A stretch of 21,970 nt of DNA, from contig CAZSCC010000193.1 of the NCBI GenBank assembly GCA_964604905.1, forward strand, positions 1 through 21,970, read 5' to 3'. This document shows positions 7,227 through 13,188 of this stretch, piece by piece. Each line of letters opens with the position of its first letter. Position 1 is the stretch's first letter. The notes below the pieces were generated by a model. It ran no database searches. It was not told where the DNA came from and was given only the letters and a program-made list of their open reading frames with translations. The stretch comes from JACQFK01 sp964604905. GTDB taxonomy: Bacteria > Planctomycetota > MHYJ01 > JACPRB01. The translations under genes were made by a program, and so were the position numbers.

Positions 7227-7290
7227 GGAGGAGCGATTTCCTCTACCTATTTCTCGTTCAAATCAGGCAAAGATTTCGGTGCGGGGGACA
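7227..7290 (-). repeat. Right terminal inverted repeat of the dual-transposase element
   Basis: On the minus strand from 7290 inward it reads TGTCCCCC, then AATCTTTGCC (7275-7266), AACGAGA (7258-7252) and AGAGGAAATCGC followed by TCCTCC (down to 7227). These blocks occur in the same order at 3536-3599. The inner block merges with the leader of the first transposase, so promoter and transposase-binding sites probably overlap. Confidence 0.7.
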
Positions 7291-7415
7291 AGGGGCTAAC
7301 CCCGGAAGAGATCAGGGTCAGGCTCGGGCTCAAGAAGGTGTCGACCGTGTGGTCGAATCGCTGCAAGGCGGTCGCAAAGCTCGGGAAAAACCCGAAATTC
7401 CGCGAGCCCGAGTGA
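7291..7415 (+). pseudogene. 3' fragment of a small HTH-like gene cut by the right end of the transposon
   Basis: The plus frame ending at 7415 (TGA) reads sensibly only outside the transposon, for about 40 residues: GLTPEEIRVRLGLKKVSTVW, then a Cys/Lys-rich stretch and the end GKNPKFREPE. The first part looks like a helix-turn-helix. Upstream of 7291 the frame enters the terminal repeat and the antisense of the transposase, so the gene has lost its 5' part. No start codon or ribosome binding site is convincing. It could be a fragment of a regulator from the integrative element. From 7416 to 7491 I see only a hairpin and the next gene's leader. Confidence 0.35.
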
Positions 7416-7458
7416 CTTTCCAGTGCATGCAGGGGCCTCCTCAAACCTCGAACTTGTA

Positions 7459-7479
7459 GAGGGGGAGAAATCCCCCCTC
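7459..7479 (+). other. Hairpin just upstream of the recombinase-operon ribosome binding site
   Basis: GAGGGGG (7459-7465) pairs with CCCCCTC (7473-7479) across a 7-nt loop, ending two bases before the AAGGAG ribosome binding site of the gene at 7492. It may attenuate or stabilise the recombinase mRNA. There is no T run, so it is not an obvious terminator. Confidence 0.4.
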
Positions 7480-7491
7480 GAAGGAGCTGGG

Positions 7492-7896
7492 ATGGAAAAC
7501 ATGAAAGATTTTGCGGGAAAGGCGGAATTTCGCGAACCTTCGCGGGCCTGGACGGTTATTGAAGGTGGAAGCGGCCGAGATCGACGCCTCGAGCCTTTGG
7601 GGGCGTCCGCACAGGAAGGGCCACCCGACGAAGCACATCCCCTCCAAGAACCGATCCATTCCACGGTACATCCTTCGTCGGCTCGTCGCCGGTCTCGACG
7701 GGGCCGTGCGGCGTACCGCGTGGAAGTCGTACGCCTCGATAGGCTTCCGGTCAACCGTGAAAACCCGTACTCCTCCGTTTCGACTCTCGAGCGGTACGGG
7801 TGCGCGATGAAGCGGATGGCGGAAATCTGGAGCAGCATCTGTGGGAGTCGGAAGACGGCCCTGAAAGCACCCACGGAACGGAAACTGGCGGCATAA
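7492..7896 (+). CDS. Small protein of unknown function, first gene of the serine-recombinase operon
   Basis: The product is 134 aa. The ATG at 7492 has an AAGGAG ribosome binding site 7 bp upstream, which is why an earlier in-frame ATG at 7423 is rejected. The N-terminal 80 residues are polar and low in order. An Arg-rich stretch (SSARRRSRRGR) is followed by the most protein-like part near residues 85-120 (YRVEVVRLDRLPVNRENPY, then STLERYGCAMKRMAEIW). I do not recognise a family. The TAA stop overlaps an alternative ATG of the next gene by one base, so the three genes 7492-9986 are probably one translation-coupled operon. A small basic protein beside a large serine recombinase is a candidate recombination directionality factor, but nothing in the sequence proves this. 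Confidence 0.55.
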   Translation: MENMKDFAGKAEFREPSRAWTVIEGGSGRDRRLEPLGASAQEGPPDEAHPLQEPIHSTVHPSSARRRSRRGRAAYRVEVVRLDRLPVNRENPYSSVSTLERYGCAMKRMAEIWSSICGSRKTALKAPTERKLAA

Positions 7897-7907
7897 TGGA
7901 GGACTCT

Positions 7908-8342
7908 ATGAAAAACGTTCGTTGTGTCGGGTACGCGCGGTGCGGCGCGCTTCCTTGGACGAATGGCCGGCGCACTCCGCTTGAAACGCAAGCCGACGCG
8001 ATTCGAGAGGCAGTCGCGCGTCGGAGCGCGGAGGGCAAGCGACTCCAACTGGTTGGAATCCTCTGCGAAGGCGGCCGCTCGGCCGCGGATCGGGGTCGTC
8101 CCGAGCTTGAAAAGCTTCTCCAGAGGGTCCGGCGCCGTGAGGTGGACGCGATCATCGTCACGCACATCGACCGACTCACCCGATCGGTGGAGCACCTGGG
8201 CGACCTGCTCAGGGAATTCGACCGTCGGCAGGTCGGGCTCATCTCGCTGGGGGATGGCATCGACACGACGACCGCCAGGGGCAAGGCGAAGCTGGACGCG
8301 ATCCGAGATCTCTCGCAGGGTCTCGGCGGTGTCTCGTCATAG
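7908..8342 (+). CDS. Truncated serine-recombinase (resolvase-fold) protein lacking the catalytic serine
   Basis: The product is 144 aa. The ATG at 7908 is preceded by GGAGG at 5 bp; an ATG at 7896 in the same frame is possible. The sequence aligns without gaps in the active-site region with the next gene's resolvase domain, but GYVRVST is replaced by GYARCGA, so the nucleophilic Ser (gamma-delta Ser10) is Gly. Other active-site residues remain: Arg8 equivalent (YAR), the DR-P motif (GRPELEKLL) and Asp67/Arg68/Arg71 equivalents (HIDRLTR). It ends just after DTTTARGK, in the long helix that links catalytic and DNA-binding domains, so the recombinase and zinc domains are missing. It should fold and perhaps dimerise but not cut DNA. 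The stop overlaps the ribosome binding site of the full-length recombinase (TAGGAGG). It may be a regulator or simply a decayed paralogue. Confidence 0.8.
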   Translation: MKNVRCVGYARCGALPWTNGRRTPLETQADAIREAVARRSAEGKRLQLVGILCEGGRSAADRGRPELEKLLQRVRRREVDAIIVTHIDRLTRSVEHLGDLLREFDRRQVGLISLGDGIDTTTARGKAKLDAIRDLSQGLGGVSS

Positions 8343-8351
8343 GAGGAACGG

Positions 8352-9986
8352 ATGAAGGAAGCCAAGATCGTCCGCTGCGGCGGATACGTCCGGGTCTCGA
8401 CGCTCAAGCAGGCGGATCTCGAGCACGGGTCGCTCGATGCCCAGGGCGACGAGATCCGGCAGTACCTCAAGTTCCGGCAGACGCCGCAGGCCAAATTCGA
8501 GGTCGAGGAGCTTTTCCGGGAAGAAGGCCGCTCCGCCAAGGATACCGACCGGCCGGAACTCAAGAAGCTCATGGCGGCGGTCCGGCGCGGCGCGATCGAC
8601 GCGGTCGTCGTCACCAAGATCGACCGCCTCACGCGCTCGGTCAAGGACTTCTATGACCTCTGGGGCGTCTTCCAGGAGTTCAACGTCCAGCTCATCTCGG
8701 TCCGCGACCAGTTCGACACCACGACGCCCATGGGCAAGGCGATGGTGAACATGATCCTCACCTTCGCCCAGCTTGAACGGGAGATGACCGCCGAGCGGGT
8801 GAAGAACAAGATGCTCTGGCAGGCCGAGCAGGGATTCTGGACGGGTGGTCGGCCGCCCGGATTTCGACTGGACCCGAAGCAGAAGGGCATCCTGTCCCCC
8901 CATCCCGAGGACCGGGGCTTGGTGGATACGGCCTTCAAGAAGTACCTGGAACTGGGGAGTGCGGGCGAACTTGCCAAGTACCTCGCCCGGCAGGGCATCA
9001 AGACGCCGGCCTACACCAGTCGCCGGGGTCGGAAGATGGGGGGACACCCCTTCTATATCTCGAGCCTTCTCAACATGCTCCGGAACCCGGTCTACATCGG
9101 GAAGATCAAGTATGCGGGGAAGGTCTTCCAGGGAAAACATGAGCCCATCATCTCGGAGGAGCTTTTCAATCAGGTGAACGAGCACTTGAAGGTCCACGCG
9201 CCGCGCCGGAAGAATCCCCGGGCGCCGCGCGAGCACGTCTACCTCCTCCAGGGGCTTGTTTTCTGCGGTCAGTGCGGGTCCCACATGACGCCGAAGGGCT
9301 GCACGGGGAGCAAGCAGACGAACTTCTACTACCAATGCACCCGGAACAACCATTCGCAGGGCCTCACCTGCACGATGCGGTATGCGCCCGCGGAGGCCCT
9401 CGAGAAGGCGATCCTGGAGAAGGTCCGGGAGATCGCTCTAAACAGCGAGGAAATCGAGCGGATCGTCCGGGACGCCAACGCGCACTCCAGCGAGGCGCTT
9501 CAGGAGCTGGCGGAGAATCGTCGGCGGGTGGAGGGTGTTCTTCAGGGGGTCACCGACAAGGCCCAGAAGCTGGTCGAGGTCCTGAAAGAGCAGGGAGCGG
9601 CCGGTCTGGCGATCGTCGGGGCGGAACTGAGAAAGCTCGAGGCCGAGCGCGCGACGCTCACGACGCAATTGGCCGAGATCAAGCAGGAGGCGAAGCTCGT
9701 CGAGACCGAGTCGATGGATGGGGCGGTCATGGTCACGAGCCTCCGGACGTTCGCGGATATCGTGGACGGGGCGACGCCCGAGGAGCTGAAGAGCCTCCTT
9801 CCCATGTTCGTGGAGCGGCTGGTCTTCCATGATCCGGATGAGAAGGGCCAGGGAACGATCCAGCTTTCGCTCTACGAGCGACCGGTCAGACCGGAGCCCG
9901 GCGCGGCTAACCACCTCGTCTCCGTGAGCGCTGAGTGTAGCGAGTGGTACCCCCGGCGCGACTCGAACGCGCGACCCTCGGTTTAG
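8352..9986 (+). CDS. Large serine recombinase (site-specific integrase)
   Basis: The product is 544 aa and the ATG has AGGAGG at 6 bp. Residues about 9-155 form the resolvase catalytic domain with nucleophile S16 (GYVRVST), R14 and D91/R92/R95 (KIDRLTR). Residues about 165-285 are the recombinase DNA-binding domain (RNPVYIGKIKYAGKVFQGKH). Residues 305-340 are a zinc ribbon (C305, C308, C329, C340). A coiled coil lies near residues 380-475, as in phage integrases. It should integrate and excise a mobile element between attP and attB through 2-bp staggered double-strand cuts. The last ~13 residues (WYPRRDSNARPSV) are simply the antisense of the tRNA-Arg gene, and the TAG stop lies in the tRNA anticodon-arm region. 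That places the gene at the junction of an element with the tRNA. Confidence 0.92.
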   Translation: MKEAKIVRCGGYVRVSTLKQADLEHGSLDAQGDEIRQYLKFRQTPQAKFEVEELFREEGRSAKDTDRPELKKLMAAVRRGAIDAVVVTKIDRLTRSVKDFYDLWGVFQEFNVQLISVRDQFDTTTPMGKAMVNMILTFAQLEREMTAERVKNKMLWQAEQGFWTGGRPPGFRLDPKQKGILSPHPEDRGLVDTAFKKYLELGSAGELAKYLARQGIKTPAYTSRRGRKMGGHPFYISSLLNMLRNPVYIGKIKYAGKVFQGKHEPIISEELFNQVNEHLKVHAPRRKNPRAPREHVYLLQGLVFCGQCGSHMTPKGCTGSKQTNFYYQCTRNNHSQGLTCTMRYAPAEALEKAILEKVREIALNSEEIERIVRDANAHSSEALQELAENRRRVEGVLQGVTDKAQKLVEVLKEQGAAGLAIVGAELRKLEAERATLTTQLAEIKQEAKLVETESMDGAVMVTSLRTFADIVDGATPEELKSLLPMFVERLVFHDPDEKGQGTIQLSLYERPVRPEPGAANHLVSVSAECSEWYPRRDSNARPSV

Positions 9987-10021
9987 AAAACCGATGCTCT
10001 GTCCAGCTGAGCTACGGGGGC
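9945..10021 (-). tRNA. tRNA-Arg (anticodon UCU) with encoded CCA
   Basis: The reverse complement folds as a full cloverleaf: acceptor GCCCCCG paired with CGGGGGT (G1-U72 wobble), D arm beginning GCTC, anticodon stem TCGGT/ACCGA with loop TTTCTAA (anticodon TCT at 34-36), and T loop with GTTCGAGTC. The discriminator is A and CCA is genome-encoded (9945-9947). It decodes AGA. The convergent recombinase gene overlaps its 3' 42 bases on the other strand. Confidence 0.95.
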
Positions 10022-10097
10022 CTATATCCAGAAACGGGTTGAGCGAGCCCCGTTTCCCGAGGGGGGTCGCCTGCGCCGCCGGAGTCCTTGAGAGCGG

Positions 10098-10126
10098 ATT
10101 ATCCGCCACAGAGTTGGCCTCGTCAA
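10098..10126 (-). promoter_or_regulatory. Sigma70-type promoter of tRNA-Arg
   Basis: On the minus strand TTGACG (10126-10121) and GATAAT (10103-10098) are separated by exactly 17 bp, close to the consensus TTGACA/TATAAT. Transcription would start near 10091 and give a leader of about 70 nt before the tRNA 5' end at 10021. Nothing else is seen in 10022-10197. Confidence 0.7.
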
Positions 10127-10197
10127 GGTCGCCCTGGTCCATGGGACCGCGATGGGTCCGCTCTGAAGATGACCTGAGCTTGTGGTAAGCTTTCATC

Positions 10198-10416
10198 GTG
10201 GACACGAGCACAGGTGCGCTCTTCCTTTCATTGTTGATCGGCGCCGCGGGCGCCGGGCTGTTCATCTATGGGAAAAGACAGGCACGCTGGCCCCAAATGA
10301 TCGGGGGCGCGCTGCTCGCCTTCTTTCCCTACTTCGTCCCGAACGTGTGGCTGATGTCGGGGATCGCGCTGGGGCTGGTCGCCGCCGTCTGGATCACCGT
10401 ACGCTTCGGCGCTTGA
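10198..10416 (+). CDS. Small two-TM membrane protein
   Basis: The product is 72 aa from a GTG start. Two hydrophobic helices (residues about 7-23, ALFLSLLIGAAGAGLFIYG, and about 36-68, containing GGALLAFFPYFVPNVWL) are joined by a short basic loop (KRQARWP). The G-x-x-x-F-I-Y-G-K and FPYFV-N patterns resemble a widespread family of ~70-residue membrane proteins, often named amino acid transport protein without experimental support. No transport function is claimed. The ribosome binding site is weak. It is convergent with the phosphatase gene, with 28 bp between their ends. Confidence 0.65.
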   Translation: MDTSTGALFLSLLIGAAGAGLFIYGKRQARWPQMIGGALLAFFPYFVPNVWLMSGIALGLVAAVWITVRFGA

Positions 10417-10444
10417 CCCCGGCGCACCCTCCCGCCTGAGGCCT

Positions 10445-11047
10445 CTATCGACCGCCGCTCAGGTGGGCCGTGTCGTTCCAGAGCGCGATTGCCGGCTCCT
10501 CCCTCGTGTGCTCGTAACCGAGGATGCAGACGCCGCCGGCGCTCAGCATGAGCTGATGCGTCACTTCGAGCGGGATCCCCAGCCACCGCGCCGTGAGCGC
10601 GCGCAGCAGATGGCCGTGGGCGAAGACGAGTGAATCGCCCTGCACCGCGCGCAGCCTCGCGACCACCCGGTCCGCCCGCTCGATCACCTCGGCGGGCGAT
10701 TCGCCCCCCGGGCAGCCATCCCGGAAGATCCGCCAGTCAGGACGTGACTCCAGGATCTCCGCCTTCAACAGTCCCTCGTACTCCCCGTAGCTCCACTCCA
10801 TGAGGTCGGGAAGGACCTCGGCCGCGTCGCGGAACCCCGCGAGCTCGCAGGTCCGGAACGCGCGCTGGAGCGGGCTGCTGTAGACCTTGCCGAATCGGAG
10901 GCCGCGAAGGCGCTCCCCCACGTCGCGCGCCATCCCCTCGCCGCGCGGCGTCAGCGGAATGTCCCGCCGGCCGGTGTGCTGGCCGCTCGCCGACCACGCC
11001 GTCTCGCCGTGGCGGACGATCGTGACCGTCGGGAGCCCCCCGCTCAT
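10445..11047 (-). CDS. Histidine phosphatase, SHB17 (sedoheptulose-bisphosphatase)-like
   Basis: The product is 200 aa. The ATG at 11047 overlaps the stop of the mutarotase gene as ATGA, so the two are translationally coupled; the frame upstream is only a shadow of the mutarotase. It has the RHG signature (IVRHGETAW, catalytic H13), R62 (SSPLQRA), the acid-base glutamate E84 (LMEWSYGEYEGL) and the second histidine H144 (VFAHGHLLRAL). The segments SGQHTGRRDIPLTPRGEG, DGCPGGES and the C-terminal LSAGGVCILGYEH resemble eukaryotic Shb17 more than phosphoglycerate mutase. A sugar bisphosphate substrate is plausible, but alpha-ribazole phosphatase or another phosphoester role cannot be excluded. 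It is soluble and cytoplasmic; no signal peptide is seen. Confidence 0.82.
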   Translation of the reverse strand: MSGGLPTVTIVRHGETAWSASGQHTGRRDIPLTPRGEGMARDVGERLRGLRFGKVYSSPLQRAFRTCELAGFRDAAEVLPDLMEWSYGEYEGLLKAEILESRPDWRIFRDGCPGGESPAEVIERADRVVARLRAVQGDSLVFAHGHLLRALTARWLGIPLEVTHQLMLSAGGVCILGYEHTREEPAIALWNDTAHLSGGR

Positions 11048-12132
11048 TTCTGCGTGGAGAAGCGGTGGACCATCCCGTGGCGGTAGGTCTCGCCGGGACG
11101 CAGGATGGGCGACGGCCACTCGGGGTGGTGCACCGCGTCGGGATACTTCTGCGTCTCCAGGCAGAAGCCCGCGTGCTTCGCGTAGGTCGCGCCCTTCCCC
11201 TTCACCGATCCGTCCAGGAAGTTGCCCGTGTAGAATTGGACGCCCGGCTCGGTGGCCAGGAGTTCCATCACGCGTCCGGACGCGGGGTCGACCGCCCGCG
11301 CAACCGGACGGAGCTCGCCCGCCTTCCCGTTCACCACGAAGTTGGTGTCGTAGCCGACCGGGTCGCCTCCCGTCTTCGCCAGGTCCTGCCCGATCTTCTT
11401 CGCCTTCGTGAAGTCGTAAGGCGTGCCCGCGACCGGCTCGATCGTCCCCTTCGGCACCAGCGTCGCGTCGCCCGGCGTGTAGCGGTCGCAGAAGAGCTGC
11501 AGCTCCTGCCCGAGCACGTTCCCCGAGCCGTGGCCCCCGAGATTCCAGTAGGTGTGGTGGGCGAGGTTGACCAGCGTCGGCTTGTCGGTCGTCGCCGTCA
11601 TCTCCACCTTGAGCTCGTTGGCTGCGGTGAGCGTGTACGTCACCGTCGCCTTCAGCGTCCCGGGATAGCCCTCCTCGCCGTCGAAGCTCGTCCGGGAGAA
11701 GCGCACCCAGCCGTCCCCCGTCTCGGCGTCCCACACGTACTTGTCGAAGCCCTTCGCCCCGCCGTGGAGCGTGTGCGGGCCGTTGTTCTTCGCGAGCGCG
11801 TACTCCTTCCCGTCGAGCGTGAACTTGGCGCCGCCGATCCGGTTGGCCACGCGGCCGGCCGTCGCGCCGAAGAAGGGATGGCCCTTCACGTACTCCTCAG
11901 GCGTCGCGAAGCCGAGCACCACGTCGGCAGTCTTCCCAGACCGGTCGGGCACGTGCAGTTCGGTCAGGATCGTCCCGTAGTTGGTCAGTTTCGCGACCAT
12001 GCCGCCCGCGTTCTTGAGCGTGTAGACTCGCATCGCCTTCCCTTCCTGCATTCCGCCCTCGACGACCGAGACCTCGACCCCCGACGCGCACGACGCGAGG
12101 CCCAGGCAGAGCGCCCACTGGAGTGTTTTCAT
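11044..12132 (-). CDS. galM: Aldose 1-epimerase (galactose mutarotase), predicted lipoprotein
   Basis: The product is 362 aa. It interconverts alpha and beta anomers of galactose or glucose, the entry step of the Leloir pathway. Family residues are present: R98 (NRIGG), H123 (HTLHGG), catalytic acid H193 (NLAHHTYWNLGG) and catalytic base E326 (CLETQKYPDAVHHPEWP). The N-terminus MKTLQWALCLGLASC has a lipobox (L-A-S-C, C15), so the enzyme is probably exported and lipid-anchored, unlike cytoplasmic E. coli GalM. The start is supported by GAGGGAG upstream. It is divergent from galE and overlaps the phosphatase gene. Secreted mutarotases occur in polysaccharide-degrading bacteria. Substrate specificity is not decidable from sequence. 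Confidence 0.9.
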   Translation of the reverse strand: MKTLQWALCLGLASCASGVEVSVVEGGMQEGKAMRVYTLKNAGGMVAKLTNYGTILTELHVPDRSGKTADVVLGFATPEEYVKGHPFFGATAGRVANRIGGAKFTLDGKEYALAKNNGPHTLHGGAKGFDKYVWDAETGDGWVRFSRTSFDGEEGYPGTLKATVTYTLTAANELKVEMTATTDKPTLVNLAHHTYWNLGGHGSGNVLGQELQLFCDRYTPGDATLVPKGTIEPVAGTPYDFTKAKKIGQDLAKTGGDPVGYDTNFVVNGKAGELRPVARAVDPASGRVMELLATEPGVQFYTGNFLDGSVKGKGATYAKHAGFCLETQKYPDAVHHPEWPSPILRPGETYRHGMVHRFSTQK

Positions 12133-12204
12133 GGCTTTCTCCCTCGTCGCGGCGAGTATACCGGGCGAGTGGTCCAGGTCGAATGATTTTGTACACTACG
12201 GGGC
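12133..12204. promoter_or_regulatory. Divergent galM/galE promoter region
   Basis: This 72-bp gap separates the two starts. For galM (minus) a TATACT -10 element is at 12160-12155 with a GAGGGAG ribosome binding site nearer the ATG. For galE (plus) a TG-TACACT -10-like element is at 12192-12197, only 7 bp before the ATG, which would give a leaderless or nearly leaderless mRNA. No good -35 is seen for either. Confidence 0.45.
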
Positions 12205-13173
12205 ATGAAGGTCCTCGTCGCCGGAGGGGCGGGCTACATCGGAAGCGTCGCCTGCGAGGCCCTGCTCCGCGCGGGCCACGGAGTGGTGGTCTTCGACAGC
12301 CTTGCTCAGGGCCACCGCGCCGCGGTTCCCCGCGAGGCGGAGTTCGTGCAGGGAGACCTCGCCGATCTCGCGGCGGTCCGCGCGGCCTTCCAGCGCCACC
12401 GCCCCGAGGCCGTCCTGCACTTCGCCGGCCACGTGCGTGCGGGCGAATCCATGAGAGAGCCTTTCTCTTATCTGGACGAGAACGTCCGCGGCGGGCTCAA
12501 CCTGATGCGCGCGACGGTCGAGATCGGCGCGCGGCGGTTCGTCCTCTCGTCGACCTCCCACGTCTTCAGCCGGCCCGCGCGGGTCCCCATCGTGGAATCG
12601 GAGCCTCCCTCTCCGGCGACCCCTTATGGAGAGGCGAAGCTCTATCTCGAGCGCGCGCTCGCGTGGCTCGAGAAGACCCACGGGCTGCGCTCGACGGCGC
12701 TCCGCTACTTCAACGCCGCGGGCGCGACGGAGGAGCGCGGCGAGCACCACGCTCCCGAGACCCACCTGATCCCCCTCGCCCTCGCGACCGCCGCGGGCCG
12801 CCGCGCGAAGCTCACGGTCTTCGGCACCGACTACGACACGCCCGACGGGACCTGCATCCGCGACTACATCCACGTGAGCGACCTGGCCGACGCCCACGTG
12901 CGCGCGCTCGCCCCCTGCGGCCCCGTCTACCACCTGGGCAACGGCGGCGGCTTCAGCGTGAAGGAGGTGATCGAGTCCGCGCGCCGCGTGACCGGCCGCC
13001 CGATCGCCGTGGAGACAGCCCCGCGCCGCGAGGGCGATCCCGCGCGGCTCGTCGCCGACGCCTCGCTCATCCGGAAGGAGCTCGGCTGGTCGCCGCGGAT
13101 TCCCGAGATCGACCGCATGGTCGAGAGCGCCTGGCGCTGGATGCAGGCCCACCCCCTGGGTTACGAGCGATAG
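12205..13173 (+). CDS. galE: UDP-glucose 4-epimerase
   Basis: The product is 322 aa, an extended short-chain dehydrogenase. Residues 1-15 hold the NAD-binding loop (VLVAGGAGYIGS). Other markers are the GDLAD segment, the AGHVRAGESMREP motif, the catalytic pair Y and K in TPYGEAKLYLER, the RYFNAAGA motif and the DTPDGTCIRDYIHVSDL block typical of GalE. The residue equivalent to E. coli Ser124 appears to be Thr (SSTSHVF instead of SSSATVY). It interconverts UDP-glucose and UDP-galactose in the cytoplasm, complementing the divergent mutarotase. There is no ribosome binding site before the ATG; the -10 element close to the start suggests a leaderless message. Other UDP-sugar specificities are possible. 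Confidence 0.9.
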   Translation: MKVLVAGGAGYIGSVACEALLRAGHGVVVFDSLAQGHRAAVPREAEFVQGDLADLAAVRAAFQRHRPEAVLHFAGHVRAGESMREPFSYLDENVRGGLNLMRATVEIGARRFVLSSTSHVFSRPARVPIVESEPPSPATPYGEAKLYLERALAWLEKTHGLRSTALRYFNAAGATEERGEHHAPETHLIPLALATAAGRRAKLTVFGTDYDTPDGTCIRDYIHVSDLADAHVRALAPCGPVYHLGNGGGFSVKEVIESARRVTGRPIAVETAPRREGDPARLVADASLIRKELGWSPRIPEIDRMVESAWRWMQAHPLGYER

Positions 13174-13188
13174 CCTTTACAATTGGAT

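Larger units (their letters stand above)
3536..7290 (-). mobile_element. About 3.75-kb transposon with two DDE transposases and two HTH partner proteins
   Basis: A degenerate terminal inverted repeat lies at both outer ends (3536-3599 and 7227-7290) and encloses four minus-strand ORFs. In transcription order these are an IS481-like DDE transposase, an HTH/coiled-coil protein, a second HTH/coiled-coil protein, and a second DDE transposase joined by a predicted -1 frameshift. I looked for extra copies of the repeat between the two halves (5160-5250) and found none. The second transposase's stop codon (3571-3573) lies inside the left repeat, so that gene is integral to the element. No direct target duplication is visible next to the repeats; the bases on the two sides are similar but not identical. 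The alternative is a tandem of two related insertion sequences whose internal ends have been lost. Confidence 0.7.
1..9944. mobile_element. Putative right part of an integrative element bounded by tRNA-Arg
   Basis: The region left of the tRNA 3' end is accessory in character: recombinase operon directed into the tRNA, transposon, gene remnants, repeat-protein regulator and lower GC at the left. If the element recombined at the tRNA 3' end, a copy of the tRNA 3' segment should mark the other end. I found no such copy between 1 and 9900, so the far end would be outside the window. Large serine recombinases less often use tRNA genes than tyrosine integrases do, so this remains a hypothesis. Confidence 0.4.

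Noticed and set aside
11048..11734. Upstream extension of the histidine phosphatase frame across the mutarotase
   Set aside because: It is Gly/Arg/Asp-rich without domain similarity. The ATGA overlap at 11044-11047 and the RHG motif 12 residues later mark the true start.
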